From positions 36,212-100,211 of the forward strand of contig JABBOB010000004.1 of assembly GCA_019352055.1 (NCBI GenBank): a stretch of DNA of 64,000 nt, read 5' to 3'. Under the pieces are notes generated by a model. The model had not been told where the DNA came from. It ran no database searches and saw only the letters and a list, made by a program, of their open reading frames with translations. This document shows, in pieces, positions 53,358 to 61,179 of the stretch. Origin of the DNA: Acidobacteriota bacterium (GTDB lineage: Bacteria; Actinomycetota; Actinomycetes; Actinomycetales; Microbacteriaceae). The position numbers and the translations under genes were made by a program. Position 1 is the stretch's first letter. Each line of letters begins with the position of its first letter.

Positions 53358-53960
53358 TCAGTGCGCGCGCGCGCGGCGCATCTCCGCGGCGAGCTCCGGG
53401 TTGCGGGCGTCCAGCTCGGCGATGATGCGCTCGGCCACCTCCGGCGCCTTGTTCTGGCTGAGCTTCGCGCGCGCGTCGAACCGGGTGACGCGCATCCGGA
53501 GGCCGACGGTGCCCTTCGCGATGCGGCGGGACTTCTCCTCGTTCAGCGAGAGGGAGCGGCCGTGCTCGAACGCGCCCTCGAAATGGTCGGTGAGGGACGA
53601 GAGCACCGCGAAGTTCTCCTCCTCGGAGAGGATCTCCGGTACCCCGTAGAGGTGCGCCGTGACGTGGTTCCAGGTGGGGACGTCGTCGCCCTCCGGGTAC
53701 CAGCTCGCGGAGACGTAGTCGTGCGGGCCCTGCACGACCACGAGGACCTCGTGCTCGCCGAGCTCGTGCAGCTGGTCGTCGGGCCGGCCGAAGTGGCTGA
53801 GGATCGTCAGCCCGTCGGCCTTCTCGTCCACCAGGGTCGGGTAGTGGGAGGCCACGAGGCCGTTCGCCGTGGCGGAGACGTAGGTCGCCCACGGGTTGCC
53901 GCGGACCAGCCTGGCGACCTCCAGCGGGTCGGTCATCAGGTAGGTCGGGGTGTGCCGCAT
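53358..53960 (-). CDS. FMN-binding PaiB-like transcriptional regulator
   Basis: A 200-residue protein of the PaiB family (FMN-binding split barrel, annotated as negative transcriptional regulator). MRHTPTYLMTDPLEVARLV, then FGRPDDQLHEL, YVSASWYPEGDDVPTWNHV and QNKAPEVAERII are family landmarks. B. subtilis PaiB represses sporulation and protease genes. GGAGGA precedes the ATG. A 7-bp-arm dyad lies between the -10 box and the start codon, suggesting autorepression. Confidence 0.87.
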   Translation of the reverse strand: MRHTPTYLMTDPLEVARLVRGNPWATYVSATANGLVASHYPTLVDEKADGLTILSHFGRPDDQLHELGEHEVLVVVQGPHDYVSASWYPEGDDVPTWNHVTAHLYGVPEILSEEENFAVLSSLTDHFEGAFEHGRSLSLNEEKSRRIAKGTVGLRMRVTRFDARAKLSQNKAPEVAERIIAELDARNPELAAEMRRARAH

Positions 53961-53968
53961 GGGTGTCC

Positions 53969-53999
53969 TCCACGGATCGGGAACCGTGGAACGACGGTA
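53969..53999 (-). promoter_or_regulatory. Promoter and dyad of the PaiB-like gene
   Basis: Minus-strand TACCGT (53999-53994) is followed by TCCACGG-N8-CCGTGGA (53990-53969), whose last bases run into the GGAGG ribosome site. It can be an operator or an RNA hairpin masking the ribosome site. Confidence 0.45.
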
Positions 54000-54037
54000 C
54001 TGCCCGCCCGGCGGTCGAGCGGGGGAGCCGCGGGTGC

Positions 54038-54538
54038 TCAGCCCTGGAAGTCCTCCGGGTCGACCTCGTCGAGGAACCGGCGGAACTCCTCCACCTTCTC
54101 CTCTGCCTCCTCTGGCTCGGACGCGTCCTCGTCCTCGAGCACGCCCGCGTCCTCCAGCACCGACTCCGCGACGAACAGCGGAGCGCCGACGCGGGCGGCG
54201 AGCGCGATCCCGTCGGAGGGACGGCAGTCCAGCGTGACGGCGTCCTCCCGTGTCGCCAGCGTGAGCGCCGCGAAGAACGTGCCCTCCTCGATCCGGGTGA
54301 TGTCCACCCGGTCGACCGTCGCGCCGACGGTGTCGAGGAGGCGCTTCATCAGGTCGTGCGAGAGCGGACGCGGCGCCTCCTCGCCGCTCACCGCGATCGA
54401 GATGGACGCCGCCTCCTGCTCGCCGACCCAGATCGGGACGAGCGTGCGCGGACCGGAACCGCCGACGAGCGGCGTGAGCAGCACCACGGGCTGCCCGGCG
54501 CCGTCGACGGCGAGACCGAGCACACGGACGGGGACCAC
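54038..54538 (-). CDS. Bifunctional nuclease (BFN) domain protein
   Basis: A 166-residue protein of the BFN (DUF151) family, small DNase/RNase-like proteins also present in mycobacteria and thermotogae. LTPLVGGSGPRTLVPIWVGE, RPLSHDLMKRLLDTVGA and LDCRPSDGIALAARVGAPLF are the family signature, followed by an acidic tail. I set the start at GTG 54538 (MVPVRVLGLAV), matching the usual N-terminus and lying 7 nt after a TACCCT box; the longer frame to 54562 would include the promoter. Confidence 0.88.
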   Translation of the reverse strand: MVPVRVLGLAVDGAGQPVVLLTPLVGGSGPRTLVPIWVGEQEAASISIAVSGEEAPRPLSHDLMKRLLDTVGATVDRVDITRIEEGTFFAALTLATREDAVTLDCRPSDGIALAARVGAPLFVAESVLEDAGVLEDEDASEPEEAEEKVEEFRRFLDEVDPEDFQG

Positions 54539-54551
54539 GTCGTTCAGGGTA
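54538..54551 (-). promoter_or_regulatory. Leaderless promoter (-10 TACCCT)
   Basis: Minus-strand TACCCT (54551-54546) is followed by 7 nt and GTG 54538; it decides the start of the BFN gene. Confidence 0.55.
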
Positions 54552-54586
54552 GGCACCTCCACCCGGAACGGCCGGAACCCGTCCCG

Positions 54587-55462
54587 TCAGCCGTCGGTCG
54601 CGATCCGGTCGGCCTCCGCGCCGGCGGCATCGGCCTCGTCGCGCGCCGTCGCGGCCGCGGACTCGGCTTCGCCGTGCGCCTGCTCGGCCGCGTCCAGCCG
54701 GGTCCGCAGCTCCTCGATCCGCTTCCGGAGGTCGGCGGCATCACGTCGCCGGTCCTCGGCGATCGCCGCGGCGTCGCGGGCGGTCGCCGCGCTCCTCGCG
54801 GCCCGACCCTCCGCCTCCGCGATGCGCCGCTCCCACTCCTCGGCCGCACGCCCGGCGGCGCCCTCGTCCTCGGTGTCCGGCGACCCGTGGCCGTCCCGGC
54901 GGCCCGAGCGGGACCGGTGCGCCGCTCCCGCTGCGCCGCCCGCGACCGCGCCGTCCAGATCGACCGGATCGAGCCCGTCGGCATCCAGCGCGCGAACGAG
55001 CCGGCCGGTGCGCACCGCGGCGGCGGCGGCGGGGCTCGCCAGCGCGGCGCGCAGCGTCTGCTGCACCTCCTCCAGCACGCCTTCGCCGACGCGCTGCCCC
55101 ACCCCCTCCGCTCGGGACGCCGCCGTTCGGGCCACCTCGGTGAGGAGCGAGCGCCGCTCCGCAGCCAGCTCGCGAAGGCGGTCCCGATCAGCGGCGACCT
55201 GCGCCCGGCGCAGCTCGTCCCCGAGCTCGAGGACACGGTCCAGGTCCTCCGGCGCCTCCCGGACGAGGAGGTCCACCAGCCAGGCGGAGACCGAGGGCTT
55301 CGGGAGCGCGCCGATCCGGGCGGCGAGATCCCGATCGCCGTCGGCGCGGGCCGTCTTCGCGCGGGCGTGCCGCTCGGCGGTGAACCTGCCGAGCGGCACC
55401 GACAGCAGCTCCACCGCGGCCGCGGCCAGTGCGTCGCTGCCCGACGCCTCCGTCGCGGCGAT
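54587..55462 (-). CDS. Coiled-coil hypothetical protein, unusual start
   Basis: A protein of up to 291 residues. The N-terminal region (FTAERHARAKTARADGDRD, then ALPKPSVSAWLVDLLVRE) is a helical domain conserved in actinobacterial proteins of unknown function; residues after about 185 form a long Ala/Arg/Glu coiled coil. The first ordinary start, GTG 55414, would cut into the conserved N-terminal helix and has no ribosome site. An in-frame ATC at 55462 lies 6 nt after GGAG and fits better, suggesting a rare AUC start. It directly follows the gene at 55472. Confidence 0.65.
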   Translation of the reverse strand: MAATEASGSDALAAAAVELLSVPLGRFTAERHARAKTARADGDRDLAARIGALPKPSVSAWLVDLLVREAPEDLDRVLELGDELRRAQVAADRDRLRELAAERRSLLTEVARTAASRAEGVGQRVGEGVLEEVQQTLRAALASPAAAAAVRTGRLVRALDADGLDPVDLDGAVAGGAAGAAHRSRSGRRDGHGSPDTEDEGAAGRAAEEWERRIAEAEGRAARSAATARDAAAIAEDRRRDAADLRKRIEELRTRLDAAEQAHGEAESAAATARDEADAAGAEADRIATDG

Positions 55463-55471
55463 CGGGGGCTC

Positions 55472-55672
55472 CTACGACTCCGCGCGGAGCTGCTTCTTGG
55501 CGGCCCGCTGGGCGAGCACCGACACGTAGTCGTGCACCGGGCGGTTCTTCAGCTCGTCGACCTCGGCACGCACGACCCGTTCGACCTCCGCGGGGTCCTT
55601 GCCCGGGAACTTCCGCCGCAGCGCGTCGGTCACCTCGCGGACGACCTGCTCGGGCTCGAACTCTGACGCCAT
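55472..55672 (-). CDS. Small three-helix protein, 66 residues
   Basis: MASEFEPEQVVREVTDALRR opens a 66-residue helical protein; ERVVRAEVDELKNRPVHDYV and a basic C-terminus follow. The pattern fits the small actinobacterial three-helix bundle dimerisation domain proteins, also seen fused to larger proteins. Function is unknown. The ATG lies 6 nt after a TATGTT box, so transcription is leaderless, and the coiled-coil gene starts 10 bp after its stop. The two are probably one operon. Confidence 0.75.
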   Translation of the reverse strand: MASEFEPEQVVREVTDALRRKFPGKDPAEVERVVRAEVDELKNRPVHDYVSVLAQRAAKKQLRAES

Positions 55673-55684
55673 GCCCGGAACATA
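55672..55684 (-). promoter_or_regulatory. Leaderless promoter (-10 TATGTT)
   Basis: Minus-strand TATGTT (55684-55679) is followed by 6 nt and ATG 55672. Confidence 0.55.
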
Positions 55685-55740
55685 GATGGTCGACATGAAC
55701 GATCCGGCTCGGGGGGCCTCGCCGGGCCCGCAGCGGCGTG

Positions 55741-57597
55741 TCAGGCGTAGTCGGCCAGGTCGTGCTGCAGCTTCCGCAGCCGCCGTGCGAGGGGGGCGGG
55801 CAGGTTCCCGTCGAACCGCCCGAAGTGCTGCTCGATCCGCCGCGCCTCGCTCCGCCATCCGCGCGGGTCGAGGGTGAGCATCGTCCGGACGGCCGCGTCC
55901 GACAGATCCAGTCCGGCCAGGTCCAGGTCGTGGCGGCGCGGCAGCAGGCCGATCGGCGACACGGCCGCGCCCACCTCGTGCTCGAGCCGACGGACGATCC
56001 AGTCGAGGACGCGGATGTTGTCCCCGAACCCAGGCCACACGTAGCGGCCCTCGTCGTCCTTGCGGAACCAGTTGACGCGGAACACCCGTGGAGCGTGCCG
56101 GCCGAGACGGCCGCCGATCTCCAGCCAGTGCGCCCAGTGGTCCGCCATGTCGTAGCCGCAGAAAGGCAGCATCGCGAACGGGTCGAACCGCAGCTCGCCG
56201 ACCGGTCCCTCCGCTGCGGCCGTCTGCTCGCTGGCGATGGTCGCACCCATGAACACGCCGTCGGTCCAGTCCGCCGCCTCGCTGACGAGCGGGACGTTCG
56301 AGGCTCGTCTGCCGCCGAACACGATCGCGTCGATCGGGACCCCGTCGAGGGTGTCCCAGTCGCTCGAGATGGTGGGGCACTGATCCGCGGGGCTGGTGAA
56401 CCGGGCGTTCGGGTGCGCCGCCGGGCGACCGCTCGCAGGCGTCCACGGCAGGCCGCGCCAGTCGGTCAGCTCGGCCGGCGGCTCGGGGGTCCTCCCCTCC
56501 CACCACACGTCGCCCTCGGGCGTCAGCGCGACGTTGGTGAAGATCGTGTTCGATCGCATCGTCGCCATCGCGGTCGGGTTCGTCGTCTCGCCCGTGCCCG
56601 GGGCGACGCCGAAGAAGCCCGCCTCCGGGTTGATCGCCCAGAGCCGACCGTCCTCCCCGGGGCGCAGCCAGGCGATGTCGTCGCCGATCGTCTCGACCTT
56701 CCAGCCCGGGCGGGAGGGGGTGAGCATGGCGAAGTTCGTCTTCCCGCAGGCGGAGGGGAACGCGGCGGCGATGTGATGGGTGCGGCCCGCGGGGGAGGTG
56801 AGGCGGAGCAGCAGCATGTGCTCGGCGAGCCAGCCCTCCTCGCGCGCCATCACCGACGCGATGCGGAGGGCGAAGCACTTCTTGGCCAGCAGGGCGTTGC
56901 CGCCGTACCCGGATCCGTAGGACCAGATCTCCCGCGTCTCGGGGAAGTGGGCGATGATCTTCACCGCGTTCGACGGCCACGGCACGTCGGGCAGCGCTGC
57001 CCCGTCGTCGGCGACGAGGGGCATCCCGACCGTGTGCGCCGCGGGCACCCACTCGGTGTCCGGGCCGATCGCCGCGAGCGCCGCGGCTCCCATCCGCGTC
57101 ATGATCCGCGTGGACAGCACGACGTAGGGCGAGTCCGTCACCTGCACGCCGAGCTGCGAGATCGCGCCGCCGAGGGGGCCCATCGAGAACGGGACGACGT
57201 ACATCGTGCGGCCGCGCATGGCGCCGGCGAACCGTGCCCCGAGCTCCTCGCGCATCGCCGCGGGATCGCGCCAGTTGTTCGTGGGGCCCGCATCCGCCTC
57301 CCGCTCGGCGCAGATGAAGGTGCGGTCCTCGACGCGGGCCACGTCGTCGGGGTCGCTGCGCGCCAGGTGGCTGCCCGGTCGCAGCTCCGGGTCGAGCGGG
57401 ATGAGCGACCCCGCGCGCACCATCTCGTCCGTGATGCGCTGCCGCTCCGCCTCCGAGCCGTCGATCCAGACGATCCGGTCCGGCTGCGCGAGGACGCGCA
57501 TGTCACGCACCCAGGATTCGAGCGCCTGCCGTCCACGAGGACCGCCGGTCCGCAGGGACGGCCCGGGCAGGGCCGGGCTGAAGGTCGAGGGGGTCAT
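55741..57597 (-). CDS. pckG: Phosphoenolpyruvate carboxykinase (GTP)
   Basis: Converts oxaloacetate and GTP to PEP, the entry to gluconeogenesis. The 618-residue protein is the GTP-dependent type: [36 protein letters not shown], the P-loop [20 protein letters not shown] (around residue 283, quoted as SACGKTN) with the reactive Cys, and [17 protein letters not shown]. Length is normal. ATG 57597 follows GGAGACGTGG. It is divergent from the RamB-like regulator, and the shared intergenic region contains two dyads, so acetate or propionate control is likely. Confidence 0.95.
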   Translation of the reverse strand: MTPSTFSPALPGPSLRTGGPRGRQALESWVRDMRVLAQPDRIVWIDGSEAERQRITDEMVRAGSLIPLDPELRPGSHLARSDPDDVARVEDRTFICAEREADAGPTNNWRDPAAMREELGARFAGAMRGRTMYVVPFSMGPLGGAISQLGVQVTDSPYVVLSTRIMTRMGAAALAAIGPDTEWVPAAHTVGMPLVADDGAALPDVPWPSNAVKIIAHFPETREIWSYGSGYGGNALLAKKCFALRIASVMAREEGWLAEHMLLLRLTSPAGRTHHIAAAFPSACGKTNFAMLTPSRPGWKVETIGDDIAWLRPGEDGRLWAINPEAGFFGVAPGTGETTNPTAMATMRSNTIFTNVALTPEGDVWWEGRTPEPPAELTDWRGLPWTPASGRPAAHPNARFTSPADQCPTISSDWDTLDGVPIDAIVFGGRRASNVPLVSEAADWTDGVFMGATIASEQTAAAEGPVGELRFDPFAMLPFCGYDMADHWAHWLEIGGRLGRHAPRVFRVNWFRKDDEGRYVWPGFGDNIRVLDWIVRRLEHEVGAAVSPIGLLPRRHDLDLAGLDLSDAAVRTMLTLDPRGWRSEARRIEQHFGRFDGNLPAPLARRLRKLQHDLADYA

Positions 57598-57624
57598 CCA
57601 CGTCTCCGATCGAGGAGGGGCCTT

Positions 57625-57690
57625 CCTCCAGCCTGGAGCTGGAGGAGGGCGGATCACCAGGACTACGGTGTGGAAGATCGATCGATCTTC
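57625..57690. promoter_or_regulatory. Two dyads between pckG and the RamB-like gene
   Basis: CCTCCAG-N7-CTGGAGG lies at 57625-57645, and the perfect 18-bp palindrome GAAGATCGATCGATCTTC at 57673-57690. A TACGGT hexamer at 57664-57669 on the plus strand places the regulator's transcription start within the palindrome. The palindrome shares GAAGAT-N6-ATCTTC with the site at 59372. Confidence 0.6.
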
Positions 57691-57706
57691 ACGAGATGGG
57701 AACCGC

Positions 57707-59131
57707 ATGGATCCGCTGCTGGTCGGTCGGCATCTCCGCGCGAGGCGTCGAGCCGCGAGCCTGACGCTGGACGAGCTGAGCGATCGTGTCGGCATCGCGC
57801 CCAGCCAGCTCTCGATGTTCGAGAACGGGCGGCGCGAGCCGAGGCTCTCGCAGCTCGACGCGCTCGCGGTCGCCCTGGGGGCGTCCGTGCAGGACCTCCT
57901 CTCCGCCGAGGCGCCCGATCCGCGGTCCGCGCTCGAGGTGGAGCTCGAGCGCTACCAGCGCGATCCGCTCTACACGGACCTGCGCCTGCCCACCGTCCAG
58001 GCGAGCCGCGCGCTGCCGCAGGCCGTGCTGGAGTCGATCGTCGGCCTGCACCGTGAGCTGCGGCGGCGGGCGGCGGCCGCGATCGCGACGCCGGAGGAGG
58101 CGCGGCGCGCGAACACCGAGCTGCGGCTGTGGCTGCGGGGGCAGGACCACCACCTGGAGTCGTTCGAGCGGGAGGCCGATCGCCTGTGCGCGGTCGTGGG
58201 TCACACGGGGGGCGCGCTCACGCATCACACGGTCACGAGGATGGCGCGGCACCTCGGCTTCTCGCTCATCCACGTGAACGACCTGCCGCACTCGACCCGG
58301 TCGGTGATCGACCTCGAGAACATGCGCATCTACCTCCCGCCCGCCTCCATCCCGGGTGGCCACGGCCTCCGCGCGCTCGCGCTGCAGGCCATGGCCCATC
58401 GCGTGCTGGGACATCGGGAGCCGAAGGACTATGCGGAGTTCCTCCGCCAGCGGCTCGAGATCAACTACTTCGCCGCCGCCTGCCTCATGCCCGAGGAGGC
58501 GAGCGTGAGGTTCCTGCGCGACGCGAAGCAGCGGCGCGACCTCGCGATCGAGGACTTCCGTGACGCGTTCGGGGTCACTCACGAGGCGGCGGCGCTGCGG
58601 CTGATGAACCTGGCGACGGTGCACCTCGGCATGCCCCTGCACTTCCTTCGGGTGCGCGACGACGGAGCGATCCTCAAGGCCTACGAGAACGACGGGCTGC
58701 CCTTGCCGGCCGACGTCTCGGGATCGGTCGAAGGCCAGCTGGTCCATCCCGCGTGGGCGGCGCGGGCGGCGTTCGAGCGCACCAACCGGACGACCGAGTT
58801 CTACCAGCTCACGGACACCCCCGCCGGCACGTTCTGGTGCTCGACGCAGACGGGCACGTCGGCCAGCGAGGAGTTCTCGATCACCGTCGGCGTGCGGTTC
58901 GCCGACTCGAAGTGGTTCCGTGGGCGCGACACGGTCGCGCGGGCGGACGCCCGGATCGCCCGTTCGCCGCGCAGCGACGGGGAGGCGGCGCTCGCCGAGC
59001 GATGGAGCGGTCGGGCATGGCCGAGCGCCAAGCTGCACGCGCAGATCCTGGCGGCACTGCCGAGCGGCACCTTCCCCGGGGTCGACGAGGCCGAGGTGCA
59101 CCGCTTCCTCGACGCCCACGCCCGGACCTGA
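57707..59131 (+). CDS. RamB/PrpR-type short-chain fatty acyl regulator
   Basis: A 474-residue regulator: XRE helix-turn-helix (residues 8-62, [20 protein letters not shown]), a middle part, an IrrE/ImmA-like segment ([20 protein letters not shown], residues about 225-245, with an altered HExxH) and a C-terminal domain with [20 protein letters not shown]. This layout is that of RamB of corynebacteria and PrpR of mycobacteria, which control acetate, glyoxylate and methylcitrate genes with acyl-CoA as ligand. Divergence from pckG, and the palindrome in its promoter, suggest control of pckG and itself; prpDBC lie 20 kb away. Confidence 0.88.
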   Translation: MDPLLVGRHLRARRRAASLTLDELSDRVGIAPSQLSMFENGRREPRLSQLDALAVALGASVQDLLSAEAPDPRSALEVELERYQRDPLYTDLRLPTVQASRALPQAVLESIVGLHRELRRRAAAAIATPEEARRANTELRLWLRGQDHHLESFEREADRLCAVVGHTGGALTHHTVTRMARHLGFSLIHVNDLPHSTRSVIDLENMRIYLPPASIPGGHGLRALALQAMAHRVLGHREPKDYAEFLRQRLEINYFAAACLMPEEASVRFLRDAKQRRDLAIEDFRDAFGVTHEAAALRLMNLATVHLGMPLHFLRVRDDGAILKAYENDGLPLPADVSGSVEGQLVHPAWAARAAFERTNRTTEFYQLTDTPAGTFWCSTQTGTSASEEFSITVGVRFADSKWFRGRDTVARADARIARSPRSDGEAALAERWSGRAWPSAKLHAQILAALPSGTFPGVDEAEVHRFLDAHART

Positions 59132-59143
59132 CGCGGGCTCGGA

Positions 59144-59299
59144 TCAGTGACGCGGCATCGTCGTGCCGCACCACGCGCAGGTCCAGTAGCGGTGGCGCCC
59201 GCTGCCGACCGGCAGCAGGGCGACGGTGCACTCGGGACACGGGGGGCTCATCCGGATCTCGTCGATGGAACGGGTCGCGGAGGTGAGGGAGGGGGTCAT
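59144..59299 (-). CDS. Small zinc-ribbon protein, 51 residues
   Basis: An ORF of 51 codons that reads MTPSLTSATRSIDEIRMSPP, then CPECTVALLPVGSGRHRYW and TCAWCGTTMPRH. Two C-x-x-C pairs (CPEC and CAWC) separated by 20 residues form a classic zinc ribbon. AAAGG precedes ATG 59299 by 6 nt. An internal ATG (codon 17) directly before PPCPEC is an alternative start. Function unknown. It is divergent from the IclR gene, with a 146-195 bp gap that holds a GAAGAT-N6-ATCTTC dyad. Confidence 0.7.
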   Translation of the reverse strand: MTPSLTSATRSIDEIRMSPPCPECTVALLPVGSGRHRYWTCAWCGTTMPRH

Positions 59300-59371
59300 C
59301 GGTGACCTTTCGTTCGAGTTCGCGGTCCAGCCTCCGCGGCGATGGCGTCGTCGCGCTCGCTCGGCGCCGCT

Positions 59372-59389
59372 GAAGATGACCTGATCTTC
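59372..59389. promoter_or_regulatory. Dyad GAAGAT-N6-ATCTTC
   Basis: GAAGATGACCTGATCTTC has the same 6-bp arms and 6-bp spacer as the palindrome at 57673-57690. A degenerate third copy (GGAGATGACGGTCTTCC, 59402-59418) follows. It lies between the zinc-ribbon gene and the IclR gene, upstream of the TACCGT hexamer at 59436-59441. Confidence 0.55.
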
Positions 59390-59496
59390 CGGTCGGGCGA
59401 AGGAGATGACGGTCTTCCGAGGAGCCCTGGGGCGCTACCGTTGCGGTGAACGGAACAGCGGGCCGATCCGCTCTCCGTGGGCAGTGGGGGCGGACG

Positions 59497-60309
59497 ATGC
59501 ATGCACCGGGTGCCGATCGCGGGGAGGCGGCACGGCAGCGGCACCCGCTGGCCCGCGGCATCGAGCTGCTCACCGAGATGGTCGACAGCGAGCAGGATCG
59601 GCACGGCGTCCGTGAGCTCGCTGGCAGGCTGGGCGTCAGCCCGAGCACGGTGCATCGGCTGCTGACCGATCTCGAGTCGCTCGGGCTGGTGAGCCGCACC
59701 TCGAACGGCGCCTACCGGCTCGGACTCGAGTTCCTGCGGCTGGCATGGACCACGACCGACCGGTTCCCGCTGCACGAGGTGTCGGTGCAGACCCTCCGGC
59801 GTCTGACGGAGCGGTCGGGGGAGTCCGCCTTCTTCGGCGTCTACAGCGATCAGCGCCGGCAGATGATGTTCACGCTCACCGTCGAGTCGCCCCACCCGCT
59901 GCGGTACACGCTCCCGACCCACGAGTGGTTGCCCCTGCACGCGGGTGCGAGCGGTCTCGCGATCTTCGCCTTCCTGCCCGAGGAGGTCCGCTCGGCCCTG
60001 CTCGGCAGGCCGCTGCCGCGGTCGACCGATCGCACGCCGACCGATGCGCCGCACCTCCGTGAGCGGTTGGAGACGATCCGGCGGCAGGGGTTCGCGATCA
60101 CCCACGGGGAGCGGATCGAGGGCGGGGTCGCGATCGCCGCACCCGTGTTCGGCTCCTTCGACGAGGTCGTCGGTGCGACCGGGGTCACGCTCCCGGAGGC
60201 GCGCTTCGACCCCGAGGACTCGACGTCGCTGGTCGCGCACGTGCGCGAGGCCGCGGCTCGCCTGACCGGGCACATGGGCGGCACGCTCGACGCGGTCGGC
60301 GCTCGCTAG
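59497..60309 (+). CDS. IclR-family transcriptional regulator
   Basis: A 270-residue regulator with an N-terminal winged helix (VRELAGRLGVSPSTVHRLLT, residues about 30-49) and a C-terminal IclR effector domain (LPLHAGASGLAIFAFLPEE; GFAITHGERIEGGVAIAAPV). IclR proteins commonly control acetate, glyoxylate or aromatic catabolism. ATG 59497 precedes the family region; GTG 59446 is an in-frame alternative five bases after TACCGT. The dyads at 59372 and 57673 may be its sites, which would place pckG and the RamB-like gene under its control. This is inference. Confidence 0.87.
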   Translation: MHAPGADRGEAARQRHPLARGIELLTEMVDSEQDRHGVRELAGRLGVSPSTVHRLLTDLESLGLVSRTSNGAYRLGLEFLRLAWTTTDRFPLHEVSVQTLRRLTERSGESAFFGVYSDQRRQMMFTLTVESPHPLRYTLPTHEWLPLHAGASGLAIFAFLPEEVRSALLGRPLPRSTDRTPTDAPHLRERLETIRRQGFAITHGERIEGGVAIAAPVFGSFDEVVGATGVTLPEARFDPEDSTSLVAHVREAAARLTGHMGGTLDAVGAR

Positions 60310-60348
60310 CCCGCCGGTGCGGAGGAGTGCCGCTCGGGCGCCGGGCGC

Positions 60349-60670
60349 TCACCCTGCGAGCAGGCGCTCGAGCATGGCGCCGAACGCGAGTCGCTCCTCC
60401 TCGTCGAGGGCGCCGAACGACTCCCGCACCACGCGTTTCATCAGCCGGAGTCCCGTCGCGTACACGCGTGCGCCCTCGGGGTGAGCTCCGGGCGCACGGC
60501 GCGCCCGGGGGCGGGCGCGCGCCGGATCAAGCCGCGGGCCTCGAGGCGCGTGGCGAGCGTGCCGAAGGCCTGATCGGTCTGGAAGGTGAGCGCGGCGAGG
60601 TCGTGGAGGGAGGCGCCGGGATGGTCGTGCAGGTGCCGGAGCGCATCCCACTGCACGAGGCTCACGTCGG
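60349..60670 (-). pseudogene. MarR-family regulator, 5'-truncated and frameshifted
   Basis: On the minus strand from about 60668, VSLVQWDALRHLHDHPGASL and LTFQTDQAFGTLATRLEARG are clear MarR sequence, but the N-terminal helix is missing. Near 60475-60481 the frame breaks: RPELTP continues in the next frame as EGARVYATGLRLMKRVVRES and ends at 60349. A single missing base would explain it. About 107 of the usual 145-150 codons remain. The 5' truncation coincides with that of the divergent hydrolase pseudogene. Confidence 0.75.
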
Positions 60671-61145
60671 CTGGGTCGGCGCCGAGCTCGCGCTGCTGCG
60701 GCCGCCGCGACTCGCAGGCCTGGTCCTCGTCGACGCCGTCGGCATCCAGGTCGCGGGTCATCCCGCCGCGGACTTCTTCGCGTTGACGCCCGCGCAGGTC
60801 GCGGAGCGGAGCTGGTTCGATCCGTCCAGGGCGTCGATCCCCGACCCTGCCTCGCTCCCGCCCGCCGCCCGCGCGATCGTGGTCGGCAACCGCGCGGCGC
60901 TCGCCGTGTACGGCGGCGCTTCGGCCGATCCCAGCCTGCTCGAGCGCCTGGCGGGCATCACCGTGCCGACCCTGGTCCTGTGGGGGGAGGCCGACCGGAT
61001 CGTCGACGTCGATCTGGGGCGCGCCTACGCGGCCGCGATCCCGGGAGCCCGGTTCGAGGTGCTCGAGGGCGTCGGGCACGTGCCGCAGGTGGAGGCGCCC
61101 GAGGTGCTGCTGAGCGCCGTGCGCCCGTTCGTCGAAGGGCGCTGA
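60671..61145 (+). pseudogene. Alpha/beta hydrolase, 5'-truncated
   Basis: From about 60675 the plus strand reads GAELALLRPPRLAGLVLVDA and continues through VPTLVLWGEADRIVDVDL (acid residue) and FEVLEGVGHVPQVEAPE (catalytic His) to a normal C-terminus. The first ~100 residues, including the oxyanion strand and the G-x-S-x-G nucleophile elbow, are absent, and the sequence upstream is the antisense of the MarR remnant. An open frame runs through from 60327, but no functional hydrolase can result. Confidence 0.75.
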
Positions 61146-61179
61146 TGAGCCGGCCCGCCGTCGAGTGCGGGAGTCGGCC

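Noticed and set aside
60327-61145. Intact 272-residue hydrolase from the full open frame
   Set aside because: The first ~110 codons are antisense to the MarR remnant and Arg-rich; hydrolase similarity begins only near 60675.
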